A stretch of DNA of 64,000 nucleotides, taken from NCBI GenBank assembly GCA_016714895.1, contig JADKBV010000011.1, positions 868,001 through 932,000 of the forward strand, given 5' to 3'. Made by a program: the position numbers and the translations under genes. Below are positions 36,572 through 45,785 of the stretch, one piece after another. The notes under the pieces were generated by a model, which was not told where the DNA came from, searched no databases, and saw only the letters and a program-made list of their open reading frames with translations. Source of the stretch: Saprospiraceae bacterium. GTDB lineage: Bacteria > Bacteroidota > Bacteroidia > Chitinophagales > Saprospiraceae. Positions within the stretch are counted from its first letter, which is position 1. Each line of letters opens with the position of its first letter.

Positions 36572-37644
36572 GAAAAGCTAATCCTGACAGACTGAATGGT
36601 GTTAACAAAGTGGTCTACAATATGGCAACTGAACAGACAAAAGCCGGTAAAAATATTCAAGTATGGGGAATCACAAAAAACCCTGTTCACGACTATCCGG
36701 AACGCAATTTTAAAACCGAGCTTTTCGGCGCATCTAAATTTCCTTTTTTTGTATCAGAAACATTAAAAGAAGCAGTTTTAAAACACAGGAACGCCGTTTT
36801 TCACCTACATGGAGGATGGGTTCCAGTTTTTAGTGCTTTGGCAAAATATTTGAGCAAAAATCAAATAAAATTTGTGTTGACGCCTCATGGAGCTTATAAT
36901 GAAGTTGCCATGAAAAAGAGTTCATTTGTAAAAAAAGTATACTTCCAATTATTTGAAAAAAGACTTCTCAAATCAGCACATAAAGTTCATTCTATTGGTA
37001 AAAGTGAAGTAGCAGGACTTCATATCATTTCACCGGCAAGCACATCATTTTTATTACCTTATGGTTTTCAATATACACATCATATTCAAAAAAATACCAA
37101 AAATGTAGATTTTACCATTGGTTTTGTGGGACGGTTGGACATACATACCAAAGGTCTGGATTTGTTGTTAGAAGCTTTTTATGTATTCCAAAAAAACGAA
37201 CCGGACACCAGGTTATGGATTATAGGTGAAGGAGAAGGACAACCTTTCCTGGAAAATTTTATAAAAGAAAAAAAGCTTACGAATGTCGTGTTATGGGGAA
37301 AAAAATTCGGTCAGGAAAAAGACGAACTTTTTAGTAAAATGCATGTATTTGCTCACCCCTCGAGAAATGAAGGATTGCCTACAGCGGTGCTGGAAGCAGC
37401 GGCATTTGGGGTGCCTATGATCGTTACCCATGCTACCAATGTCGCAGAATATGTTTCTGATTTTCAGGCAGGTATAGCTATTGATGATAATGATGTAAGT
37501 TCATTGTTGGACGCTATTTGTAGATTATTTAAAATTTACAAAAATCAACAAACTGCATCATTTGTTACTGGTGCTCAAAATATGTTGGAACAAAAATTTT
37601 CCTGGTCAGTCCTTGTGGACCAATATGATGAATTATATAAATAG
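36547..37644 (+). CDS. Glycosyltransferase family 4
   Basis: A 365-residue GT-B enzyme. I choose ATG 36547 (MEIIHIVLGKANPDRLNGVN) because the N-terminal beta strand and donor loop start there. The C-terminal domain has GFVGRLDIHTKGLDLLLEAF and the E-x7-E motif in HPSRNEGLPTAVLEAAAFG. It adds a sugar to the EPS repeat unit; specificity is not predictable. It overlaps the flippase end and directly abuts the polymerase gene. Confidence 0.9.
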   Translation: MEIIHIVLGKANPDRLNGVNKVVYNMATEQTKAGKNIQVWGITKNPVHDYPERNFKTELFGASKFPFFVSETLKEAVLKHRNAVFHLHGGWVPVFSALAKYLSKNQIKFVLTPHGAYNEVAMKKSSFVKKVYFQLFEKRLLKSAHKVHSIGKSEVAGLHIISPASTSFLLPYGFQYTHHIQKNTKNVDFTIGFVGRLDIHTKGLDLLLEAFYVFQKNEPDTRLWIIGEGEGQPFLENFIKEKKLTNVVLWGKKFGQEKDELFSKMHVFAHPSRNEGLPTAVLEAAAFGVPMIVTHATNVAEYVSDFQAGIAIDDNDVSSLLDAICRLFKIYKNQQTASFVTGAQNMLEQKFSWSVLVDQYDELYK

Positions 37645-38937
37645 ATGAATATTACATTATCAAACAAAGACCATAATATTTTCCTGAAAAAGATCAATTG
37701 GCAATTGATGCTGATCCTTCTTTTGATGACGGCATGTTTTTTTACCTGGAGCGAAAATGTAGCTATTACCAGAGTCATCAAAGTGGTGGGCAGAATGGGA
37801 ATGCTCTACGCTTCCTGGTATGTATATAAGAGTATCATTCAATACGGTGCTGCTGATAATCTCAAAACCAACAACATCCTATCGATGGTTTTTTACGGCA
37901 TATATTTGTTGTTGGGATTTGCGTCTTTTATGTGGAGCACCAATGTGGGTTACAGTGCATTACAATGGTTTATGACATCACAGACGCTGGTCTTTTGTTT
38001 TTTCTTTATCAAAAGTTTGTATTTATTAGATCAGTTTTTTCCTGACCATCCTATCCGTCTTTACAATCTCTTAGGAAACGCTGCCTTTGTGCTCATTTTG
38101 ATTTTTGTGGTAGGCATGTATGTCAATCCTGATGTGTTTTACCGGTTGACCCATGGTGGTGAAGAAGCGAGGTTGGGCGGTTACATGATGAACCCCAATG
38201 AACTGGGAATGCTGGCGGGAGTCGGGGTGGCCGGATTGATGTTTGACATTCGGAGAAATCACAATAAATGGTGGACGATACTCAAACTACTTATCTTGTT
38301 TTACGGACTTTTTGCCACGGGGTCAAGATCATCCTTGATTGGTGCTTTGCTTATCATAGGATTTCACGTATTGCAATCAGAACAAAAAAAATTTGCTGTA
38401 GCTGCCATTGTGGTTATGATGTTGGTTGCACCAATTGCTATTTATAAAGTTGTATTAAAAGATGGTGATCCCGAGCGAATGGAAGAGGTGCTTACCCTGA
38501 CGGGAAGATTGCCCTTTTGGCAGGCATTGATCAATGAAGGTTTGCCGCGCGAACCGCTATTGGGTTTTGGTTTTATGAGGATAGATTACAAAGAATATTT
38601 TCAAAGTGCTCACACTTATCCGGGTAAGATGACCCACAATACTTTTATGCAGGTACTGATGAATCTTGGTTTGGTCGGCATCACTATTGTGTTGTTTCAG
38701 TTGCTATTTACAATAGGAGGTATCATGAGGGAGAATGCTGAAAAAAAACTCATGCTTTTTTGTCTGCTCATTCCGTTGATCATCAATTCGTTTACGGAGT
38801 TTGGTATCTTTGGAGAGTCTAATTACGGCATTTTGTTTTATCAACTTGTCATCATGTATATTACCTTCCGCCCGGGCAATATTTTGACGAAGTGGCAGCG
38901 ATTACATTTGGTGAAGACGGGGAGGATTGAGGGTTAA
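37645..38937 (+). CDS. O-antigen ligase/polymerase-like membrane protein (Wzy-like)
   Basis: A 430-residue protein with about 10-12 transmembrane helices and a large periplasmic loop near 270-335 (GRLPFWQALINEGLPREPLL). The GSRSSLIGALLIIGFH segment is characteristic of the O-antigen ligase/Wzy superfamily. It likely polymerises the repeat unit. It starts immediately after the glycosyltransferase and is the last gene before the repeat cassettes. Confidence 0.85.
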   Translation: MNITLSNKDHNIFLKKINWQLMLILLLMTACFFTWSENVAITRVIKVVGRMGMLYASWYVYKSIIQYGAADNLKTNNILSMVFYGIYLLLGFASFMWSTNVGYSALQWFMTSQTLVFCFFFIKSLYLLDQFFPDHPIRLYNLLGNAAFVLILIFVVGMYVNPDVFYRLTHGGEEARLGGYMMNPNELGMLAGVGVAGLMFDIRRNHNKWWTILKLLILFYGLFATGSRSSLIGALLIIGFHVLQSEQKKFAVAAIVVMMLVAPIAIYKVVLKDGDPERMEEVLTLTGRLPFWQALINEGLPREPLLGFGFMRIDYKEYFQSAHTYPGKMTHNTFMQVLMNLGLVGITIVLFQLLFTIGGIMRENAEKKLMLFCLLIPLIINSFTEFGIFGESNYGILFYQLVIMYITFRPGNILTKWQRLHLVKTGRIEG

Positions 38938-38945
38938 ATGACCTA

Positions 38946-39391
38946 TTTCTCGCTGAGCTTGGGTTTCTTGCTGTGCTCGAAAAGACAGGTTTCTCGTATC
39001 ACTTAGGAGGGGAGGTTTCTCGCTTCGCTCGAAATGACGTTTGCTGTTTTTATTATAATGGAGCGATGCGAGGCGTAAACGCCTCGCATCGCTCCATTCC
39101 CCCCACAAGGCACATGCCGTCATTTCGAGCGAAGCGAGAAAACCCGAGCGAAGCGACAAACCCCGTCTTTTCGAACGAAGCGAGAAAACCCAAACGTACC
39201 GACAAAACCCGAGCTCTGCGACAAAACCGTCATTTCGAGCGAAGCGAGAAAACCCAAGCGCAACAAGAAAACCCAAACGTACCGACAAAACCCAAGCGAA
39301 GCGACAAACCCCGTCTTTTCGAGCACAGCGAGAAACCAAATGGCACCGGCAATACCCAAGCACAGCGACAAAGCCTAATCGAAGCGAAAAC
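38946..39391. repeat. Palindrome-centred repeat cassette A
   Basis: Many short units of the GAGCGAAGCGAGAAA type surround a perfect palindrome (39057-39098). Inverted 23-nt arms at 39016-39038 and 39119-39141 are perfectly complementary. The left half (38964-39115) matches cassette B (39967-40118) over 152 nt with about 15 differences by eye. Open frames here on both strands are low-complexity products of the repeat and not genes. Confidence 0.85.
39057..39098. repeat. Perfect 20-bp-arm palindrome of cassette A
   Basis: AATGGAGCGATGCGAGGCGT at 39057-39076 and its exact reverse complement at 39079-39098 are separated by AA. It would form a very stable hairpin or cruciform, far more GC-rich than the flanks. 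Confidence 0.95.
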
Positions 39392-39536
39392 CAAATTTCC
39401 CTACTACCATCAAACTTGTTTAATCATTTTATAAAATATTTACAGAACTTTTAAAAACAAATCTTCGTTTATAAATTTTAAAAATAAAAATTCTGTTAAC
39501 TCTAATAGAGAAATTACAATATATAAAACTATACAA

Positions 39537-39908
39537 ATGATGAAAATTGGATACACATATATCTTGACAAATAAAAATCGGACAACTCTTTATGTAGGTG
39601 TAACGAGTGATTTGATTAAAAGAGTAGCTCAACATAAATCTCATTATTATAAAAATTCATTCACAAGTAAATATAATGTGGAATACTGTATTTATTTTGA
39701 AAAGTTTCCCACCATACTGGAGGCAATCAGAAGAGAGAAAGAAATTAAAAAATGGAGTAGAATCAAAAAAGAAAATTTGATTAACAGAGTAAATCCTGAA
39801 TGGATTGAAATCGATGTAAAAAATTACAAAAAACCTATTCCTTTTAAAGATGAGTTACAAAAATTAGTAGACGACTATTTGAAAGATAATGGAGAAAAAA
39901 ATGAGTAA
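39537..39908 (+). CDS. GIY-YIG-domain endonuclease-like protein
   Basis: A 123-residue single-domain protein. GYTYILTNKNRTTLYVGVTS (about 4-23) holds the GIY and YIG equivalents (GYT-YIL and YVGVT), followed by the Arg-containing helix (DLIKRVAQHKSH) and the catalytic Glu region (EAIRREKEIKKWSRIKKENL). It is of the UPF0213/YhbQ-like small type found in many copies in Bacteroidota. It lies between two near-identical repeat cassettes inside the EPS locus, with AT-rich codon use, which suggests a mobile or invasive origin. Confidence 0.88.
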   Translation: MMKIGYTYILTNKNRTTLYVGVTSDLIKRVAQHKSHYYKNSFTSKYNVEYCIYFEKFPTILEAIRREKEIKKWSRIKKENLINRVNPEWIEIDVKNYKKPIPFKDELQKLVDDYLKDNGEKNE

Positions 39909-39948
39909 AACAGAGATTTCTGTAAGCAAGAAAAGCTTAAAATTAACG

Positions 39949-40263
39949 TTTCTCGCTGTGCTTGGGTTTCTCGCTGTGCTCGAAAAGACAGGTTTCTCGT
40001 ATTATTTAGGAGAGTAGGTTTCTCGCTTCGCTCGAAATTACGTTTGCTATTTATTTTAAAATGGAGCGATGCGAGGCGTTTACGCCTCACATCGCTCCAT
40101 TTCCCCAACAAGGCACATACTTTCATTTCGACCGAAGGAGAGAAAACCCGAGCGCACCGACAAACACCACACACCTTTCAAAACCCCGTCCTTTCGACCG
40201 AAGGGAGAAACCCCAGGTTAACCGACAAACCAATTTCAAAGCGACAAACCCCGACCGCTGTCA
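39949..40263. repeat. Palindrome-centred repeat cassette B
   Basis: This is the second copy of the cassette, in the same orientation. Its left half (39967-40118) aligns with 38964-39115 at exactly equal length, about 90% identical by eye. The right half has diverged to CGACCGAAGG-type units. The central palindrome spans 40060-40101 with one mismatch and a TT centre in place of AA. Confidence 0.85.
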
Positions 40264-40303
40264 CAAAATTTTTATTATAAATAATTCCATAAACCATATT
40301 TAT

Positions 40304-40318
40304 TTCCATAATATGGAA
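40304..40318. promoter_or_regulatory. Palindromic upstream activator site, copy 2
   Basis: TTCCAT-AAT-ATGGAA, centre 40311, 64 bp upstream of the GG of the promoter at 40374 and 105 bp upstream of the ATG at 40416. The spacing is identical to copy 1. Confidence 0.75.
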
Positions 40319-40373
40319 TTTTATTGTTTTTCAAGTTATGTGCAATAAATTGAAATTCAATAAATTATATCAT

Positions 40374-40389
40374 TGGCAAATCATTTGTT
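40374..40389 (+). promoter_or_regulatory. Sigma-54-like promoter, copy 2
   Basis: TGGCAAATCATTTGTT keeps the -24 GG and has GT at -12 in place of GC. It shares TCAT in the spacer with copy 1. It would restart transcription of the EPS locus after the repeat/GIY-YIG interruption. Confidence 0.55.
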
Positions 40390-40415
40390 TGTTTCCGTTG
40401 GTATAATAATATATT

Positions 40416-42809
40416 ATGGACAACATTCAAAATATTTTCGAAAAGATAGCTTCAGATGATAATCATCTGTCATTCACAAAACCGGTCTTTGTACATTTCA
40501 TATCTAATCAGGATGGTAGCGTTCGTTGGGTTTGGCCTGTACATGCCCAAAGTCCGCTTTTTCTGAAATTCTACCACATTCAGGGCATGAAAGCATACCT
40601 TTTTGCAACATTTATCAAAATCATTTTTGGTTTACGTCTTCAACGATGGATCTTTAAAAAAGAACAGGTGCAAATCAATCAAAAAACTATAAAAGATTAT
40701 ATTAATCTGATGAATGATCGCTGGGCTCTTTTTACAGGTACTACAGGACCAAATCAAAAATATATTTTATATCAGCAACATCAAAACGGAAATGAAGGAA
40801 CATTTACCAAAATTTCTCTTTCTCCTGAAAGTCTGGATCTTATCAACCAAGAAAGGACGGTTCTTGAGTTTTTGGCAAAAGAAAAAAATATTGGCTTTGA
40901 CTTTCCTGCTATAATATCTACTGACCGAAACTATATCAAACTTTCAGAGAATCGTACATTTTCAAAAAGAGTAAACCAATGGGGTCACCAACATTCTCAA
41001 TTTCTCAGTGCTGTCGAAAAAATAAATTCAAATGAAATTAGTTTTGATAATTTTGACAAATTGCATCAAATAAGTAGCAGAATCAAACAGCTTAAACATG
41101 ACAGAAAAAAACTGCCTTCCGGAATCGTAAAAAAGCTGGAATACCTGGTTCATTCGCTGAACAATAAAATCTTAATAACACATCTTGCTCACGGTGACTT
41201 CACACCATGGAATACTTATGCTAACCGGCAGGGTGAGTTGTACGTTTATGATTGGGAATTGTCTTCAAATATCTATCCAAAAGGATTCGATTTTTTTCAC
41301 TATTTTTTTCAAAATTCAATCCTGGTACAAAAGAAAAACTGGAAAGACATAAAATCGGAAATGGCAAAAAATGAAGCCTTTTTTGAAAATGAAACGGAAT
41401 TTCAAAAATATCTTTCTCTATATCTTTTGGTTAATCTACTCAATTATCTCGAAGTATACGAAAGACAATCTGTATGGCACCCGCAAATCAATTGGTTGCT
41501 CGAATCCTGGAACATGGCACTGAGTGATGTTCTGTCGTATACAATCTCTGAAAGAGAGCTAATTATCCTCGATGTTTTTGATCACCTGCACCAAAAAAAA
41601 TATGCGGGTTTAAAATTGGCAGACCAACCTGAAAAGATTTCAGAATACTCAGATATTGACTTTCTGATGTCAAAATCTGTCTCCATTCCTTTAATTAAAA
41701 TGCTCAAAATCCATCCATTGGTCAAAAAGTTGAAAATACAAAGTGGTTTTGCTATGACAAAAATGACTGTATTAACACAAAATAATCAAATTCTCTCTCT
41801 CGATACTATTCACCGGTTGAAACGCAAAAATCTCGAATTTATGTCCGTTGAAGAATTAACCGAAAGACCGTACATTGATAAAACAGGTATTAAAAAAGTT
41901 GGATTGATGGATATGTTACAGTTCTTAGGTTTATTTTACGGACTGAATTATGCCAAAATACCTTTCCGATATGATGCATATGTTGATGTAATTCACACAG
42001 AAAATCAAAAGCTGGATTTTTTAATCAATGATCAGTTTTATTCAAAATTGCCTAATACATCAGCATTAAAAAGTGAAATAAAAAAAATGAAACAGAACAA
42101 AGGATATTCCTTTTTGATAAATACCTTAACCTATTTTTTAGACACAGTGATAAACGTTTTTTATCAAAAAGGTATGATCATTACTTTTAGTGGAGTCGAT
42201 GGTGCCGGAAAATCAACTGTTATCGAAAATACGAAAAAAGAAATTGAAAAAAAATTACGCAAACGTGTGGTCGTTTTCAGACATCGGCCATCTGTCCTTC
42301 CTATTTTAAGCGCATGGACTAAAGGCAAATCACAAGCAGAAAAAGCAGCAACTGAAACCTTGCCACGACAAGGTCATAACAAAAGTTTTATCAGCTCGTT
42401 ACTCAGGTTTGCTTATTACTATACTGACTACGTTTTGGGACAGTTTTACATCTATGTAAGGCATGTACTGAGAGGAGATGTGGTGCTGTATGACAGATAT
42501 TATTTTGACTTTATTAATGACAGTCTCAGAAGCAACATTACACTACCGGATTGGATTCTGAAAAGTGGTTATACCTTATTATTAAAACCTGATTTGAATT
42601 TCTTTTTATATGCTGATCCTCAGACTATTTTAACGCGCAAAAAGGAATTAGACGAAGCAACCATTATCACATTGACCCGAAATTATCTGGAATTATTTAA
42701 TAATTTGGGGAAACATAGAAATGATCAATATCAGTCTATTGAAAACATCCATCTGGGGCAGACTTTATCTCATATTTCAAATACTATTCAAAGTAAACTG
42801 ATATCATGA
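40416..42809 (+). CDS. Three-domain fusion: APH-like kinase, nucleotidyltransferase-like domain, thymidylate-kinase-like domain
   Basis: A 797-residue protein. Residues about 100-350 carry the aminoglycoside/choline-kinase motifs HGDFTPWN (about 260) and YDWELS (about 278). A middle part (about 385-560) starts with EYSDIDFLMS (about 410), resembling a nucleotidyltransferase catalytic Asp pair. The C-terminal part has a P-loop SGVDGAGKST (about 592) and DRYYFDF (about 693), as in thymidylate kinases. A role in activating or phosphorylating a glycan or lipid carrier intermediate is inferred from context only. Its stop overlaps the next start (ATGA). Confidence 0.8.
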   Translation: MDNIQNIFEKIASDDNHLSFTKPVFVHFISNQDGSVRWVWPVHAQSPLFLKFYHIQGMKAYLFATFIKIIFGLRLQRWIFKKEQVQINQKTIKDYINLMNDRWALFTGTTGPNQKYILYQQHQNGNEGTFTKISLSPESLDLINQERTVLEFLAKEKNIGFDFPAIISTDRNYIKLSENRTFSKRVNQWGHQHSQFLSAVEKINSNEISFDNFDKLHQISSRIKQLKHDRKKLPSGIVKKLEYLVHSLNNKILITHLAHGDFTPWNTYANRQGELYVYDWELSSNIYPKGFDFFHYFFQNSILVQKKNWKDIKSEMAKNEAFFENETEFQKYLSLYLLVNLLNYLEVYERQSVWHPQINWLLESWNMALSDVLSYTISERELIILDVFDHLHQKKYAGLKLADQPEKISEYSDIDFLMSKSVSIPLIKMLKIHPLVKKLKIQSGFAMTKMTVLTQNNQILSLDTIHRLKRKNLEFMSVEELTERPYIDKTGIKKVGLMDMLQFLGLFYGLNYAKIPFRYDAYVDVIHTENQKLDFLINDQFYSKLPNTSALKSEIKKMKQNKGYSFLINTLTYFLDTVINVFYQKGMIITFSGVDGAGKSTVIENTKKEIEKKLRKRVVVFRHRPSVLPILSAWTKGKSQAEKAATETLPRQGHNKSFISSLLRFAYYYTDYVLGQFYIYVRHVLRGDVVLYDRYYFDFINDSLRSNITLPDWILKSGYTLLLKPDLNFFLYADPQTILTRKKELDEATIITLTRNYLELFNNLGKHRNDQYQSIENIHLGQTLSHISNTIQSKLIS

Positions 42810-43498
42810 TCCGATCTCTTTCAGAAAAAATAATCAGGCATAGAAATCCTGATTTTTGTTTGCATTCAGATATTTCTTCAGTAACATTATTTTCATTTTT
42901 GCAAATGAATTTTTGGAGTCTTTTCAGAGGTTGGAAATTAATCTTTTTTGGAAAAAATCCAAAAATGGCTCTTCTTGGTTGTAATGTAAAATTTTTCAAT
43001 ATTTCAAAAATCAGATTTGGAAAATACCTCAAATTAGGTGACCACGTTTTTCTTAGTGCTTTAGGCAGAGAAGGTATAATCCTGGGAAATAATGTTGGCA
43101 TCGGTGCATTCAGCAGACTGGTAGTTTCGACAACTTTTGATCATCCCGGTGAATACATAAAATTAGGAAACAATGTCGGCATCGGAGAATTCGCCTATTT
43201 AGGTGGTGCCGGTGGACTTGAAATTGGTAACGACTGTATCGTTGGTCAATATTTCAGCTGTCATCCCGAAAATCATATCGCTGAAGACACCAACAAGCTG
43301 ATCAGACTTCAGGGCGTCACAAGAAAAGGAATTACCATTGGACCAAATTGTTGGATTGGTAGTAAAGTTACCATTCTGGATGGCGTTTCTATCGGTTCTG
43401 GTTGTATCATCGCTGCCGGAGCAGTGGTCACCCGATCATTCCCGGACCAATCTGTCATCGGTGGTGTGCCTGCGAAACTCTTAAAATCAAGGATATGA
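42806..43498 (+). CDS. Hexapeptide-repeat acetyltransferase
   Basis: A 230-residue left-handed beta-helix acyltransferase. From about residue 70 it shows repeating I/L-G-x-x-x-x-I/V units (GREGIILGNNVGIGAFSRLV, KLGNNVGIGEFAYLGGAGGL) and ends with IAAGAVVTRSFPDQSVIGGV and PAKLLKS, the WbbJ/CysE-like signature. It probably O-acetylates an EPS sugar. It is coupled to both neighbours by ATGA overlaps. Confidence 0.9.
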   Translation: MIRSLSEKIIRHRNPDFCLHSDISSVTLFSFLQMNFWSLFRGWKLIFFGKNPKMALLGCNVKFFNISKIRFGKYLKLGDHVFLSALGREGIILGNNVGIGAFSRLVVSTTFDHPGEYIKLGNNVGIGEFAYLGGAGGLEIGNDCIVGQYFSCHPENHIAEDTNKLIRLQGVTRKGITIGPNCWIGSKVTILDGVSIGSGCIIAAGAVVTRSFPDQSVIGGVPAKLLKSRI

Positions 43499-44712
43499 AA
43501 ACAATATTAGCTACCACCTATGCAGTAAATCCTTACAAGGGCTCGGAAGACGGAATGGGGTGGAATTTTGTATTACAAATTGCCAGATTCAACAAAGTCA
43601 TCGCCATTACCCGGGAAAATAATCGTCAGGCCATCGAAGAATACATGGGGCAAAATCCAAATGATGTATACTCAAACATGACGTTTTTATACTTCGATCT
43701 TCCTTTTTGGATGCGCTTCTGGAAAAAAGGAAACCGGGGTGCCATGTTTTATTATCTTTTGTGGCAAAAAGGTATCGTTTCTTTTATTAAAAATCAAAAA
43801 ATTCAATACGATATTGTGCATAATGTCAATTTTCACAACGACTGGACGCCGTCTTTTTTATGGAAATTGGGAAAACCATTTGTGTGGGGTCCGGTGGGTC
43901 ATCACCCTTTGATGCCATCTCAGTATCTGGCTCCATATTCAAAAAAATATTGGATCAAAGACCGGTTGACGTGGATGGCAAAACAATATTTTTGGAAATT
44001 TTCATACAACTTACATCGTTGTAAAAATCAAGCATCGCATATCTGGTGCATGAATGAATCAGTACCGGGAATATTAGAGTTATCAAACAATTTTTCAGTC
44101 AATCCTTCTGTAGCTACACAGGATTTTGGTTGGGAAAAAAATCAAGCAAATGAACATTTTACAGTTATTTCAGCAGGAAGATTTGTTCCCTTAAAAGGTT
44201 TTGATCTTACGATAGAAGCTTTTGCAAAAATGATAAAATCAATGCCGTATGAAGATAAAAAAAATTGCCGGCTGATATTGGTAGGAAGTGGACCGGAAGA
44301 AGTTATGTTACAAAAGATGTGCGTAAAAAACAACATTGAACATCAGGTGAAGTTTATTTCCTGGTTGGAACGTGATGTTTTGATGCATATGTTTAAAACT
44401 TCATCTGTCTTTTTGTTTCCTTCTCACGAAGGTGCAGGAATGGTGGTCGCAGAGGCATTGTCATTTGGATTGCCTGTAATATGCCTCCAAAATGAAGGTC
44501 CCGGAGAATTTATAAACGAAACTTGTGGTATAAAAATCAAAATGTCCAATTATGACTATACAACTGAAGCACTATCTGAGGCTTTGACATCTTTGTATTT
44601 TGATTCAAACAAAAGAAATAAATTGCGGGTCGGAGCCAGAAAACGGTTTGAAAATATATTTCATTGGGACCGAAGGGGCGAACAACTTCAAAAAATATAT
44701 GCCGACCTATGA
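43495..44712 (+). CDS. Glycosyltransferase family 4
   Basis: A 405-residue GT-B enzyme. The start ATG 43495 overlaps the acetyltransferase stop (ATGA); the upstream extension of the frame is spurious. The N-terminus ILATTYAVNPYKGSEDGMGW is the donor-loop type seen in EPS glycosyltransferases. The C-terminal domain has SAGRFVPLKGFDLTIEAFAK and the E-x7-E region SHEGAGMVVAEALSFGLPVI. Sugar specificity is unknown. Confidence 0.9.
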   Translation: MKTILATTYAVNPYKGSEDGMGWNFVLQIARFNKVIAITRENNRQAIEEYMGQNPNDVYSNMTFLYFDLPFWMRFWKKGNRGAMFYYLLWQKGIVSFIKNQKIQYDIVHNVNFHNDWTPSFLWKLGKPFVWGPVGHHPLMPSQYLAPYSKKYWIKDRLTWMAKQYFWKFSYNLHRCKNQASHIWCMNESVPGILELSNNFSVNPSVATQDFGWEKNQANEHFTVISAGRFVPLKGFDLTIEAFAKMIKSMPYEDKKNCRLILVGSGPEEVMLQKMCVKNNIEHQVKFISWLERDVLMHMFKTSSVFLFPSHEGAGMVVAEALSFGLPVICLQNEGPGEFINETCGIKIKMSNYDYTTEALSEALTSLYFDSNKRNKLRVGARKRFENIFHWDRRGEQLQKIYADL

Positions 44713-45785
44713 ATCAACAACCTAAAATATTTGTTTTTCATTTGCTCAATGACAGAAGCGGCAGTCCAAAGGTATTAAGTCAGTTATTGAAACATTGGGT
44801 CAAACAAAAAAGAGACATTCACCTGTACACGACAAAAAATAAAAACGGATTTTTATCCGAAACTGAAGGTGTAAAATTTTATGACGGTTGGTATGTTTTT
44901 CAGCCCAATCCCTGGCTGAGGTTGTTGTATTTTACACTGAGTCAGATGATTTTGATTTTCAGAATGTGGAACAAAATCGGAAGCAGTGACATCATTTATA
45001 TAAATACGGTTTTGCCTTTCGGTGCAGCTATTTTAGGAAAATGTAAAGGAGCAAGAATCATATATCATGTTCATGAAAGTACCGTAAATCCCAAAATTCT
45101 TAAATGGTTTTTATTAAAAATAGTAAAAACAACAGCCAATGACATCATCAATGTTTCCCGCTATGTTCAACAATCGCACAACATATCTTCATTACCCAAT
45201 CATTTGATATACAATGCGATAGAAAATTCATATGTAGAAAATATTTTACCCAAAATTTCATCACAAAGTCCGAAGAACGTTTTAATGGTATGCTCTTTAA
45301 AAAAATATAAAGGCATATATGAATTTTTGCAATTGGCCCGGGACCATCCTCAATTTTTATTTCGTTTGGTCATGAATGCATCAATATTTGAAATCAATTC
45401 ATTTTTTAAAGAAGATAAAATTCCTTCCAATCTTACTTTGTATGCTTCACAAAAAAACCTTCACCCTTTTTATCAATGGGCAGATGTTATCGTCAATCTT
45501 TCACGACCAAACGAATGGATCGAAACATTTGGTCTGACAATTATCGAAGGAATGGCTTATGGTCTTCCTGCTATCGTTCCGCCTGTGGGAGGAATTCTTG
45601 AAGTCATAGAAAATGGTGTCACCGGAGTTGTGGTGGATTCGCGGGACAGAGAGAAATTGAGTCAGACATTAGTCAATATATTGTCAAATAATGATACATA
45701 CACAATGATGTCTCAATCTGCTAAAACAAGATTAACCATGTTCAGCGAAGAAATAATGATGAGTGCAATCGATGTAATAATGTAA
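44709..45785 (+). CDS. Glycosyltransferase family 4
   Basis: A 358-residue GT-B enzyme starting at ATG 44709 (MNQQPKIFVFHLLNDRSGSP), overlapping the preceding stop by 4 nt. YHVHEST and the C-terminal NLSRPNEWIETFGLTIIEGM, followed by AYGLPAIVPPVGG, mark the nucleotide-sugar binding domain. It is the last gene of the transcript that starts at 40416. A 315-nt gap follows. Confidence 0.88.
   Translation: MNQQPKIFVFHLLNDRSGSPKVLSQLLKHWVKQKRDIHLYTTKNKNGFLSETEGVKFYDGWYVFQPNPWLRLLYFTLSQMILIFRMWNKIGSSDIIYINTVLPFGAAILGKCKGARIIYHVHESTVNPKILKWFLLKIVKTTANDIINVSRYVQQSHNISSLPNHLIYNAIENSYVENILPKISSQSPKNVLMVCSLKKYKGIYEFLQLARDHPQFLFRLVMNASIFEINSFFKEDKIPSNLTLYASQKNLHPFYQWADVIVNLSRPNEWIETFGLTIIEGMAYGLPAIVPPVGGILEVIENGVTGVVVDSRDREKLSQTLVNILSNNDTYTMMSQSAKTRLTMFSEEIMMSAIDVIM

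Noticed and set aside
39119..39391. Possible CRISPR array because of repeated GAGCGAAGCGA units.
   Set aside because: Units are irregularly spaced, imperfect and lack unique spacers of constant length; no cas genes are nearby.
38902..39434. Several open frames of 83-153 codons on both strands across the repeat cassette.
   Set aside because: They are translations of the short repeat unit (Arg/Phe/Ser-rich, no domain) and appear in several frames at once.
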